Below are positions 6,439 through 13,174 of a DNA stretch of 17,794 nucleotides, piece by piece (the first letter of the stretch is position 1; each line of letters starts with the position of its first letter). Both the position numbers and the translations under genes were made by a program. This stretch comes from Oscillospiraceae bacterium (GTDB lineage Bacteria; Bacillota; Clostridia; Oscillospirales; CAG-272), in contig SVTU01000005.1 in assembly GCA_015063655.1 (NCBI GenBank), positions 4,853 through 22,646 of the forward strand, given 5' to 3'. Below the pieces are notes generated by a model. The model was not told the DNA's origin. It saw only the letters and a list, made by a program, of their open reading frames with translations, and did no database searches.

Positions 6439-7216
6439 GGTCTGCCTCCTTCTTACAGTAACGGATCACTTCCACCTCGTTTTGCTCGGCCCGTCGGCAC
6501 ATCGTTTGGTAGACCGTCTCCCGCAGGGCCGCCCGCTGTGCCCGAAGGGGAAGCGAGGGATCGGGATAAAACGGACCGTCGACGTAGGTGACGATACGGG
6601 GACGGGCGGAATGCCTTCTCCTTTGATACGTGTTGGTCATGCAGTAAACGGGAGCGCCGCACGAGGCGGCGTAGCCAAACGAGGCATCGCCAAAGGGGCG
6701 AATGCCCGTATAGTACGGCCAGATGTGCGCTTCAGGGTAGATCATCACCATTCGGCCCTCCTCGATGCGGTAGCGCACGGCACTCACAAAATTGCGGTAC
6801 GCCTCTCTGTCATCGGGTAGCGGCATTGCCCCGAGCGAGGGTGTCACACGCCCCACAAGGGGAATGGATACGTTATTGGGATGCACGATCACGTAGGTGT
6901 GCTTGCGAAGCGTGAGCATGCTGGGAATACACGCATCGGCAATATCCTGCGTGTGATTGCCGAACATAAAATACCCTCTGTCCTCACATTTGCGCAGCTT
7001 TTCCCTGCCCACCACCTTGTGACCGAACTTGATCTTAGTGTATAAAAACGCCAAGGGCGTTGCCACCACACGGTACCAAAAAACGTGCGTCAGGCGGCGC
7101 CACGCCGAGGTATGCACGTACACGTAGCTTCCGTCTATTTTTTTGGGCGTGATCTGTGCCTTTGAAAATTCATCATGAAGCTCGTCGCTGTAATATATGA
7201 TTTTTCTGCGTTCCAC
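6431..7216 (-). CDS. PlsC-like 1-acylglycerol-3-phosphate acyltransferase family protein
   Basis: This 261-residue protein belongs to the lysophospholipid acyltransferase superfamily. Visible blocks are a hydrophobic stretch at about 44-60, FMFGNHTQDIADACIP (83-98), GAMPLPDD (129-136) and MIYPEAHIWPYYTGIRPF (158-175), the last carrying the glutamate expected to bind the phosphate of the acceptor. Unusually, the catalytic pair is H88 and D94, an HX5D spacing (H88-D91 is the only closer aspartate), whereas the fused domain downstream has the standard HX4D. I recall related clostridial proteins with NHTQ-type motifs of the same spacing. Translation starts at GTG (7216) preceded by AGGAGG at 5 bases. 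It is the first gene of a three-gene operon. It most likely transfers an acyl chain to a lyso-lipid or a glycosylated lipid; the substrate is not known. Confidence 0.85.
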   Translation of the reverse strand: MERRKIIYYSDELHDEFSKAQITPKKIDGSYVYVHTSAWRRLTHVFWYRVVATPLAFLYTKIKFGHKVVGREKLRKCEDRGYFMFGNHTQDIADACIPSMLTLRKHTYVIVHPNNVSIPLVGRVTPSLGAMPLPDDREAYRNFVSAVRYRIEEGRMVMIYPEAHIWPYYTGIRPFGDASFGYAASCGAPVYCMTNTYQRRRHSARPRIVTYVDGPFYPDPSLPLRAQRAALRETVYQTMCRRAEQNEVEVIRYCKKEADRG

Positions 7217-7284
7217 GAAAGCCTCCTATGTATGCCACAGTCTCAAATAGGTTTTGAACTCCTTCAAATGTAGTTTGCAATACT
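7217..7284 (-). promoter_or_regulatory. Leader region of the acyltransferase/GT8 operon
   Basis: The stretch between the -10 element and the first start codon holds an A+T-rich leader of about 60 bases with a 6-base-pair inverted repeat (7253-7258 and 7263-7268, 4-base loop) just after the predicted transcription start, and the AGGAGG ribosome binding site next to the GTG start. No riboswitch fold was recognised. Confidence 0.35.
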
Positions 7285-7313
7285 ATATTATCATTTTATC
7301 ATAGCTCTGTCAA
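7285..7313 (-). promoter_or_regulatory. Sigma-A promoter of the acyltransferase/GT8 operon
   Basis: On the minus strand TTGACA (7313-7308) and TAATAT (7290-7285) are separated by exactly 17 bases. Transcription would begin near 7278, about 60 bases before the GTG start at 7216. The surrounding DNA is A+T-rich and non-coding. This makes the three genes downstream an independent, probably vegetative, unit. Confidence 0.8.
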
Positions 7314-7361
7314 TAGTATTTACAGAAATGTCACAATTATTCGAATATATGGCAAAAGCAG

Positions 7362-7398
7362 GAAAAGCACGCAGGCCTTTTCTCCGTGCGTGCTTTTC
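7362..7398 (-). terminator. Rho-independent terminator after the branching enzyme gene
   Basis: Twelve-base-pair arms (7362-7373 and 7387-7398) enclose a 13-base loop. On the minus strand the hairpin starts 15 bases after the glgB stop codon and its descending arm ends in a TTTTC run. Its arm contains AAAAGCACG, also found in two other terminators of this window. Confidence 0.75.
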
Positions 7399-7413
7399 GT
7401 TTTCCACCCCGCC

Positions 7414-9408
7414 TTATCTCTTCCTTGGCCGCTCCCTTTGCAGGCAAACGGCAGTTCGCGCCGGCAGGTAGATAGGAGCATGATACTGACCGTCGGCGTA
7501 TTTTCTGGCCGTATACACGTAGGCCGTGTCCACACGGTCAAAGCCGCCGAAGCACCCCTCGTCGGTACTCAGCGTCACTCGGTACTTGCCCGAGGACGGG
7601 AAGGTCACCTCATATGCCTCATAGGAATTCGTTGGGCTGAAATTGAAGGCGAAGACCACACCGCCCCGCTCATAGATCAGCACCTGCTTTTCCTCGTCGA
7701 TCGCCAGGGCGTGCGGTGTTCTGCCAAGCAAATGCGTTCGCTTGACAAGGGCCAGCATGGCCTTGTCAAAATCCCGTAACAGCCCGTAGCGCAAATATCC
7801 GTTGTCGGCCAGATGCCACTGACGTCGGCAGTAAAAGTGCGACCAGCCGTTCCCCTCTCTTGGAAAATCGATCCACTCGGGGTGGCCGAATTCGTTGCCC
7901 ATAAAATTGAGATAGGCCTCGCCGCCAAGGGTCAGTGAGATCAGACGAAGCATGTTGTGCAAGGCCATGCCTCGGTCAATGATCAAGCTTTTCACGTTGC
8001 GTGCCATCGCCGTATACATCTCGCTGTCGCACAGGCGGAACATCAGCGTTTTATCTCCCACCAAAGCCTGATCGTGCGACTCGGCATAGCCTACGTACGG
8101 CTCATGTGGGCGGCGACCTGACAGCTCTCCGTAAATCTGCCACATGCTCCATTCCTCGTCCCGCTTCGTACGCAGAAGGCGGATCCACAGATCGGGTATA
8201 CCCATAGCCAAGCGGTAGTCAAAGCCGATACCGCCCTCGGCAATGGGAATGCACATGCCGGGCATGGCGGACATATCCTCCGCCACCGTCACGGCGTGTG
8301 GGTAGACCTCTCGAATAAGGGCGTTAGCAAGCTGCAGGTAGGTAACGGCATCCTCGTCGGTATTGTCGGAGAAATACAGGCCGTAATCTCCAAAGGAAAC
8401 GCCAAGACCGTGGTCACGGTACAGCATGGAGGTCACACCGTCAAAGCGGAAGCCGTCAAAGCAAAACTCCTCCATCCAATATTTGAGATTGGAGAGCAGA
8501 AAATGAACGACCTCGTGCTTGCCGTAGTCAAACAGACGTGTGCCCCACGTGGGGTGCGTGCCTCGCTCGCCCTCGTGGAAAAACTGATACGGCGTTCCGT
8601 CAAACTCCGCAATGCCCTCCTCGGTATTGCTTGCCGCATGGGAATGCACCACGTCAAGCAGCACGGCAATGCCCATGCTGTGCGCCTCGTCGATCAGCGC
8701 CTTAAGCTCATTGGGCGTGCCGAAGCGAGAGGAAGAGGCAAAAAACGAGGAGACCTGATAGCCAAACGAGCCGTAGTAGGGATGCTCCATGATCGCCATC
8801 AGCTGAATGGCGTTGTAGCCAAGGTCACGTATGCGGGGAAGCACGCCCGTGCGGAACTCCTCATACGTTCCCACGCCCTCCTTCTCCTGCGCCATGCCCA
8901 CGTGGCATTCATAGATCAAAAGCGATTTTTGGGGGCGCACGTGGCGGCATCGCCAACGGTGCGGCGGCTCATCCGTGATCACGCCGCACCAGCCAAACGT
9001 AACGGGGTCCTGCTCCACACGGCGGATATACAGCGGAATGCGGGACAGCCATCTGCCTTGATTTTGAACCATCACCTTGACGTGACAGCCGTCATACAGC
9101 GCATCATACCCCGAAAGATATATCTCAAACACTCCGTTGCCCAAGGGCGTGAGCGGCAGAGACAGGGTATCCCATGCGTTCATATCCCCCACAAGATAGA
9201 CAGCGTCGGCACCGGGGGCCCATTCACGGTAGACCCAACCGTCCGCCGTTCGGTGAAAACCGAAAAATTCATGCCCGTTGGCAAAATCACACAGTGAGCC
9301 GTCCCCAACCAAGTCACGCCTGCGTTGCTCATAGCGTACCATGCGTCGCTCCAAATGCTCTCGGTAGGGTATCAGCATGGGGTCATACGTCAAGATTGAT
9401 AGTTCCAT
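7414..9408 (-). CDS. glgB: 1,4-alpha-glucan branching enzyme, eukaryote-like (GH13_8) type
   Basis: This 664-residue enzyme cleaves alpha-1,4-glucan chains and re-attaches them as alpha-1,6 branches in glycogen. It has an N-terminal CBM48-like beta domain (about 45-140, with REWAPGADAVYLVGDMNAW), a GH13 barrel (about 160-550) and a C-terminal beta domain. Catalytic residues are D323 (nucleophile, GFRFDGVT), E377 (acid/base, VAEDMS) and D446 (AESHDQALVGDKT). The blocks DGVTSMLY, GFDYRLAMGIPD and NFMGNEFGHPEWIDFPR are those of the eukaryotic GBE1 subfamily rather than the common long bacterial GlgB. The ATG at 9408 follows AGGAG by 5 bases; the frame continues upstream to 9543 through the promoter, so longer starts are rejected. 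It has its own promoter and terminator, and no glgA, glgC or glgP is nearby. Confidence 0.93.
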   Translation of the reverse strand: MELSILTYDPMLIPYREHLERRMVRYEQRRRDLVGDGSLCDFANGHEFFGFHRTADGWVYREWAPGADAVYLVGDMNAWDTLSLPLTPLGNGVFEIYLSGYDALYDGCHVKVMVQNQGRWLSRIPLYIRRVEQDPVTFGWCGVITDEPPHRWRCRHVRPQKSLLIYECHVGMAQEKEGVGTYEEFRTGVLPRIRDLGYNAIQLMAIMEHPYYGSFGYQVSSFFASSSRFGTPNELKALIDEAHSMGIAVLLDVVHSHAASNTEEGIAEFDGTPYQFFHEGERGTHPTWGTRLFDYGKHEVVHFLLSNLKYWMEEFCFDGFRFDGVTSMLYRDHGLGVSFGDYGLYFSDNTDEDAVTYLQLANALIREVYPHAVTVAEDMSAMPGMCIPIAEGGIGFDYRLAMGIPDLWIRLLRTKRDEEWSMWQIYGELSGRRPHEPYVGYAESHDQALVGDKTLMFRLCDSEMYTAMARNVKSLIIDRGMALHNMLRLISLTLGGEAYLNFMGNEFGHPEWIDFPREGNGWSHFYCRRQWHLADNGYLRYGLLRDFDKAMLALVKRTHLLGRTPHALAIDEEKQVLIYERGGVVFAFNFSPTNSYEAYEVTFPSSGKYRVTLSTDEGCFGGFDRVDTAYVYTARKYADGQYHAPIYLPARTAVCLQRERPRKR

Positions 9409-9447
9409 ATGCGCTCCTTTCCTGTGCAACTGTTTTTCCTCTACACT

Positions 9448-9476
9448 ATTATACCCGTTTTTACGCTTGCTGTCAA
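9448..9476 (-). promoter_or_regulatory. Perfect-consensus sigma-A promoter of glgB
   Basis: The minus strand carries an exact TTGACA (9476-9471) and an exact TATAAT (9453-9448) with a 17-base spacer. The predicted start near 9441 gives a leader of about 33 bases. Such a full match suggests strong, largely unregulated expression unless a repressor acts. Confidence 0.9.
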
Positions 9477-9525
9477 GCGGTGTGTTTTGTCGAAAGCATC
9501 CATCCGCAGATACGGTCTCTTCCCG

Positions 9526-9562
9526 AGAAAGATGGGCTGACACCGTGTCAGCCCATCTTTCT
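9526..9562 (-). terminator. Hairpin terminator after the YczE-type gene
   Basis: Two 18-base arms (9526-9543 and 9545-9562) are perfectly complementary around a single central base, so the loop must open a few pairs. The hairpin overlaps the first base of the upstream gene's stop codon on the minus strand. The T tract after it is short and broken (TTTCT), so efficiency is uncertain. It separates the DUF815 operon from glgB. Confidence 0.7.
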
Positions 9563-10236
9563 TATTCCTTTCTCTTGGGGATCCAACGCGTATAGGTCAC
9601 CCGCTTGTCAATGGCCTTACCGATGATACCCATAAGGATCCCGTTGACCAAGGCACACACGACCGTTCCCCAGCCAACGCCCTCCAAGCGATGGAGAAGC
9701 AAAAGCGAAAGAGCAGCCGCCACCACACAGCTTGAAATATCGTAAATCAGCTTGACGTGTGTTTCCTCTAAATGGTAGACGTCCGAGACCTCACGCACAA
9801 ACAGCTCATAAATTTCAGGAGGAATATACGTACGGAGCATAAAGGCAACGCCCGTAGCTGAGAACACAAGACCCACTGCGTACATCAAGATCCTCACAAC
9901 GAGGAGCTCCGAGGGGATCAGACCCGTCAGCAGTACCATCCCGTCCAAAATCAAACCGTACAGCACGGCACTGACGAAGGAAAAGGCATACGAAATACGA
10001 AAACGCTTGACAACGGGCATCATGACGAGCAGCAGCAGAAGCTGAACCACATCCTCGGCCACGCCGAAGGAAAACCACGGCAGATAGTCAACAAGCGTGA
10101 CGTGAAGGACGTAGGCAGGTGCCACCACCATCGAAAGGCCAAAGCCCGCATGCTCCATAAGACCCGCTCCGAGTCCAAGAGCCAAAAGACCGAATATATA
10201 ACAAAGCTCCTCGGGAAGGCGAAGGGTTTTAGACAT
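9562..10236 (-). CDS. YczE/YitT-type integral membrane protein (DUF6198-like)
   Basis: This 224-residue protein is mostly membrane: hydrophobic segments at about 10-27, 34-50, 60-76, 82-105, 108-130, 165-180 and 188-206. The N-terminal pattern GLLALGLGAGLMEHAGFGLSM matches the family of small membrane proteins that includes Bacillus YczE, where a conserved G-G-A motif lies in the first helix. The biochemical function is unknown. The start ATG at 10236 has AAGGAG about 6 bases upstream and only three bases separate it from the stop of the sugar kinase gene, so the two are very likely co-translated. A role in sugar or nucleoside transport would fit the neighbour but is speculation. Confidence 0.7.
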   Translation of the reverse strand: MSKTLRLPEELCYIFGLLALGLGAGLMEHAGFGLSMVVAPAYVLHVTLVDYLPWFSFGVAEDVVQLLLLLVMMPVVKRFRISYAFSFVSAVLYGLILDGMVLLTGLIPSELLVVRILMYAVGLVFSATGVAFMLRTYIPPEIYELFVREVSDVYHLEETHVKLIYDISSCVVAAALSLLLLHRLEGVGWGTVVCALVNGILMGIIGKAIDKRVTYTRWIPKRKE

Positions 10237-10239
10237 CGT

Positions 10240-11148
10240 TTACTCCTTGTCTGTATACGTTGAAAGCATGGCGCACACGTCCTCACGGCAAGGAATGGAA
10301 ACGGATGCTCCCTTGCGTGAAACGGCCAGTGACGAGGCGGCGCTCGCCATGCGAAGCGCCTCGTAGGGGGTGCTGCCCTGCATCAGCTCACAGAAGAAAT
10401 AGCCCGTAAAGGTGTCGCCTGCGGCCGTGGTATCCACCACCGCGGCAGGAAGGATGGGATGGAAGGCACGGCTATCCTTATCGGCATAGCACGCCCCGTT
10501 CTTACCCAGCGTCAGCACCACGTGCATATCGGGATAGGTGGACAGCAGCGTCTCGATGATAGCATCGGGCTCGCTCTTGCCGCTGATGGCCTCGCCCTCC
10601 GTCTCATTGACGATGAGGTAATCCACGCACGCCATATCCAGCTCATAGATGCGCTCGTTAAAGGGAGAGGGATTGAGTACCACGGTCATTCCCCTTTCAT
10701 GCGCCCTCGACACAATGGCGGGCAGACAGTTGATCTCGTTTTGGAGCATCAGCAAGTCCCCCTTGCCAAAGTCTGCAAGCACACGGTCGATCTGCTCCTC
10801 ACTCACGCACATGTTGGCACCGCCGTACAGCAGAATGCAGTTTTCTCCGTCCGCATTGTTCTGTATAATAGCATGCCCCGAAGCCACGTCGTCATGCACG
10901 CTGACAAGCGACGTTTGCACGCCTGCCTCACGAAGGGCATCCAAGAGCATACCGCCCTCCTTGCCCACGTTGCCTGCATGCACCGTCTGTGCTCCCGCTC
11001 TGGCAAAGGCAATGGACTGATTAAGCCCCTTGCCGCCGCAAAAGGTTGACAGACGTGTAGAGGCCAGCGTCTCCCCCGCACGCACAAAGTGCGGCACGTC
11101 ATATACGTAATCCAAATTCAAGGAACCGAAATTCAATACTTTCATCAT
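10240..11148 (-). CDS. rbsK: PfkB-family sugar kinase, probably ribokinase
   Basis: This 302-residue cytosolic enzyme has both PfkB signatures: FCGGKGLNQ (36-44) near the N-terminus, in the sugar-binding region, and DTTAAGDTFTGYF (239-251) with D245 as catalytic base. The overall length and the NFGSLNLDYVY start suit ribokinase, which makes ribose-5-phosphate from ribose and ATP, but related kinases (for example for other pentoses or deoxyribose) cannot be excluded. Two adjacent ATG codons (11148 and 11145) could start it. AAGGAG lies 4 bases from the first and 7 from the second, so the second may be the true one. The starts overlap the DUF815 stop (ATGATGA), indicating coupling. No ribose transporter genes are in view. 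Confidence 0.85.
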   Translation of the reverse strand: MMKVLNFGSLNLDYVYDVPHFVRAGETLASTRLSTFCGGKGLNQSIAFARAGAQTVHAGNVGKEGGMLLDALREAGVQTSLVSVHDDVASGHAIIQNNADGENCILLYGGANMCVSEEQIDRVLADFGKGDLLMLQNEINCLPAIVSRAHERGMTVVLNPSPFNERIYELDMACVDYLIVNETEGEAISGKSEPDAIIETLLSTYPDMHVVLTLGKNGACYADKDSRAFHPILPAAVVDTTAAGDTFTGYFFCELMQGSTPYEALRMASAASSLAVSRKGASVSIPCREDVCAMLSTYTDKE

Positions 11149-12485
11149 GTTTCTCCTTCTTTGCTTTTGTCAAGATCATCGGGACTGTTGCCCGCTAAGT
11201 GGTTAATAAATTGCTGTGCCGTTCTGCCCGATGCCCCGCCGTGGCGAAGCTCCCAGGCGTGCGCTCTCTGAAGCAGGGTCTCCTCGTCAAGCGTGATAGT
11301 GGGATGCTTTTCGGCAAGAGACAGCACGATGCGGTCAAACTCGGAGCGTGAGGGCTTAAAATACCCGATAGCCAAGCCGAAGCGATTGAACAGCGACAGC
11401 TTCTCCTCCACCGTCTCGGCATGGTGAAGATCGCCCGTATACTCGGCATCGTTGCGGTCACGGAAGCTCTCCCGAATGAGATGACGGCGGTTGGACGTGG
11501 CATAGATCAACAGATTATCGGGCTTTGTTTCCACACCGCCCTCAATCACGGCCTTGAGGAACTTATACTCCGTCTCGTTCTCCTCAAAGGAAAGGTCGTC
11601 CATATAAATGATAAACCGATAATTGCGATTCTTGATCATGGCGATCACGCCAGACAGATCCTTAAACTGATGCTTGTATATCTCAATCATGCGCAAGCCC
11701 CTGTCATAGTAGCGGTTCACGATCGCCTTAATGCTGGTGGATTTACCCGTTCCGCTGTCACCGTACAGCAACACGTTGTTGGCGGGCTTGCCCGCAAGGA
11801 AGGCCTCAGTGTTCTCCACAAGGGCCTTCTTCTGCGCCTCGTAGCCCACCAGATCGTCAAGCATCACACGGTCCATATTGGAGATGGGGCGCAAGGACAG
11901 CTCCGCATCAAGGTATTGCAGGCGGAAGGCACGGTTGAGGCCAAACATACCCACGCCCCAGTCACGGTAAAAGCGGCTCACGACCTCAAGAGTCTCTGCC
12001 CCATTCGCCGTTGCGGCAATGTCTCGGCTCAAGCTCCGCACCCGCTCGCTGACGTTCTTATTATAGATCTGCTCCCGCTTGGAAATGGCACGGTAGTGAC
12101 ACAAAATAGAAAAGCAACGAATGTCAAGGGCCTGCTCGATAGCAGAAAAATCAAAATCAAACAAACGGCGGAAGATGGCAAAATCGTTCTCGGCAAACAG
12201 ATTGACCGAGCCCTCCTGCTTGCCTGCCTTCTCGTAGGTAAAGGAAAAGGGATTTTCGTGCATGACGATGTAGTAGGCAAGATAATTCTGCCACAGATTT
12301 TCATCAAAGCCGTACTGCGTGGCTACCTCAAGGATACGGCGCACCTCCACGTAGATCGCCGTGCGCAAATGCTCGGGAGAGGCACTGCCAAGCTCGAATT
12401 GCTCAAAAATATTGCCAAGGCGGAACAAAATACTGTCCCCCCTCGTATCACGGTACAGAATCAAATTGCTCAATTCTCTATACAT
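11145..12485 (-). CDS. DUF815 family AAA ATPase
   Basis: This 446-residue protein has a long N-terminal helical region (about 1-200) and an ATPase module of the AAA/DUF815 type. The Walker A motif is GDSGTGKS (242-249), Walker B is FIIYMDDLSF (291-300, D296/D297), a sensor-1 asparagine sits in YATSNRRHL (328-336), and SGRTAQQFI (419-427) carries the sensor-2-like arginine. No membrane segment is seen. Members are widespread in bacteria but have no settled function. The ATG at 12485 has GGAG 8 bases upstream; a longer frame to 12530 would run into the promoter. It is the first gene of a probable operon with the sugar kinase and the YczE-type protein. Confidence 0.88.
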   Translation of the reverse strand: MYRELSNLILYRDTRGDSILFRLGNIFEQFELGSASPEHLRTAIYVEVRRILEVATQYGFDENLWQNYLAYYIVMHENPFSFTYEKAGKQEGSVNLFAENDFAIFRRLFDFDFSAIEQALDIRCFSILCHYRAISKREQIYNKNVSERVRSLSRDIAATANGAETLEVVSRFYRDWGVGMFGLNRAFRLQYLDAELSLRPISNMDRVMLDDLVGYEAQKKALVENTEAFLAGKPANNVLLYGDSGTGKSTSIKAIVNRYYDRGLRMIEIYKHQFKDLSGVIAMIKNRNYRFIIYMDDLSFEENETEYKFLKAVIEGGVETKPDNLLIYATSNRRHLIRESFRDRNDAEYTGDLHHAETVEEKLSLFNRFGLAIGYFKPSRSEFDRIVLSLAEKHPTITLDEETLLQRAHAWELRHGGASGRTAQQFINHLAGNSPDDLDKSKEGET

Positions 12486-12541
12486 CAGCCTATCTCCTCT
12501 GCTCAGTATCGGCTCACATCGCCATAGCACTCCGAGTTTTT

Positions 12542-12570
12542 ATTATACTCCAACTTGCACGTAAAGTCAA
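12542..12570 (-). promoter_or_regulatory. Sigma-A promoter of the DUF815-kinase-YczE operon
   Basis: The minus strand has TTGACT (12570-12565) and TATAAT (12547-12542) with a 17-base spacer, giving a leader of about 50 bases before the ATG at 12485. No other promoter was seen before the kinase or YczE-type genes, so all three probably depend on it. Confidence 0.85.
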
Positions 12571-12630
12571 GTTTTTTTACCCATTTTGTGAATTCCTTAC
12601 CACTTTTGTATTTTTGTTACACAAAAAGTG

Positions 12631-12659
12631 TTGACAAACCGATTTCTTTGTGATACAAT
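12631..12659 (+). promoter_or_regulatory. Sigma-A promoter of the cold-shock gene
   Basis: TTGACA (12631-12636) and TACAAT (12654-12659) are separated by 17 bases. Transcription would begin near 12666, leaving about 125 bases of leader before the csp start codon. Confidence 0.85.
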
Positions 12660-12665
12660 AGCCGT

Positions 12666-12790
12666 GTATTCAGTAAATGCCTTTCGCCTCGCCGAGCTCT
12701 ACCGAGACAAAGTCACGGTTATGAGTCAGCGGGGCTTTTGCTCTACTATGGGTTTTATGGGTACAAATATACTTAGTGGAGGTACCCGAA
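12666..12790 (+). promoter_or_regulatory. Long csp leader with ribosome-binding-site hairpin candidate
   Basis: The leader ends with a possible hairpin: GGGTAC (12759-12764) pairs with GTACCC (12782-12787), and the 17-base loop plus the stem edge hold the ribosome binding site GGAGG (12778-12782), 8 bases before the ATG. A near-direct repeat TATGGGT (12747-12753 and 12756-12762) offers a second, weaker partner for the ACCC arm. Long structured leaders that respond to temperature are known for csp mRNAs. That this one does so is inferred. Confidence 0.45.
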
Positions 12791-13006
12791 ATGAACAACG
12801 GTACTGTCAAATGGTTTAACGCTGAAAAAGGATACGGCTTCATCTCCAACGATGAGGGCGGTGACGATGTATTCGTTCACTTCTCCGCTATCATGGTAGA
12901 CGGTTTCAAGACGCTCAAGGAAGGACAGAAGGTCACCTTTGATGTTGAGCCCGATCCCAAGAACAGCGCAAAGATGAGAGCTGTTAACGTAACTCCTGTT
13001 GCGTAA
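12791..13006 (+). CDS. Cold-shock protein, CspA/CspB family
   Basis: This 71-residue protein is a complete cold-shock domain. RNP1 is KGYGFISN (13-20), RNP2 is VFVHFS (27-32), and the start GTVKWFNAEKG is characteristic. These small five-stranded beta-barrel proteins bind single-stranded RNA or DNA, melting RNA structure and acting as chaperones in the cytosol. The ATG at 12791 follows GGAGG at 8 bases; an upstream in-frame ATG at 12776 sits before the ribosome binding site and would break the usual family N-terminus. The gene is monocistronic, bounded by its own promoter and a strong terminator 5 bases after the stop. Which csp paralogue it is cannot be told. Confidence 0.97.
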   Translation: MNNGTVKWFNAEKGYGFISNDEGGDDVFVHFSAIMVDGFKTLKEGQKVTFDVEPDPKNSAKMRAVNVTPVA

Positions 13007-13011
13007 CGGCA

Positions 13012-13053
13012 AAAAAGAAGCACGGTGTATTGCCATACACCGTGCTTCTTTTT
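13012..13053 (+). terminator. Rho-independent terminator after csp
   Basis: Perfect 18-base arms (13012-13029 and 13036-13053) enclose a 6-base loop, and a T-rich tract follows. The core GAAGCACGG resembles the terminators at 7362-7398 and 16438-16477. Confidence 0.92.
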
Positions 13054-13105
13054 CTTTTGCTTTTTCTTCTTTCTTGTCTAAAATCACGAAATCCCGCAAA
13101 GCTAC

Positions 13106-13134
13106 TTTACTTTGGGTGCAATTCGTTGTATAAT
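13106..13134 (+). promoter_or_regulatory. Probable sigma-A promoter of the flavoprotein/membrane protein pair
   Basis: An exact TATAAT (13129-13134) lies 17 bases after TTTACT (13106-13111), a 4-of-6 match to the -35 consensus. The predicted start near 13141 leaves about 34 bases before the ATG at 13175. It follows the csp terminator, so the pair is probably independently transcribed. Confidence 0.65.
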
Positions 13135-13174
13135 GGGACTATACACAGACGATTCCCATACAGGAGAAACGATC

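Larger units (their letters stand above)
12486..12790. other. Divergent intergenic region between the DUF815 operon and csp
   Basis: This 305-base gap holds no convincing gene. It contains two divergent sigma-A promoters, a short A+T-rich inverted repeat between them (CACTTTT at 12601-12607 with AAAAGTG at 12624-12630, directly abutting the csp -35), and the long csp leader. The repeat could be an operator or simply A+T-rich promoter DNA. Confidence 0.6.

Noticed and set aside
7320..7541. Small minus-strand open frame spanning the end of glgB and its terminator
   Set aside because: It crosses a clear terminator hairpin and is out of frame with glgB; there is no ribosome binding site.
8296..9297. 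Plus-strand open frame opposite glgB
   Set aside because: The opposite strand encodes a complete branching enzyme with all catalytic residues; this frame has no start signal or motif.
3834..9408. The glycosyltransferase operon and glgB read as one glycogen-synthesis locus
   Set aside because: They have separate promoters with a terminator between them, and no glycogen synthase, ADP-glucose pyrophosphorylase or phosphorylase is present; bacterial GT8 enzymes mostly act on envelope glycans.
11421..12527. Plus-strand open frame opposite the DUF815 gene
   Set aside because: Antisense shadow: it has no promoter or ribosome binding site and runs into the -10 side of the DUF815 promoter region.
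12628..12819. Small plus-strand open frame overlapping the csp promoter and leader
   Set aside because: Its start lies upstream of the predicted transcription start and no ribosome binding site precedes it; the internal ATG at 12721 also lacks one, so a leader peptide is not supported.
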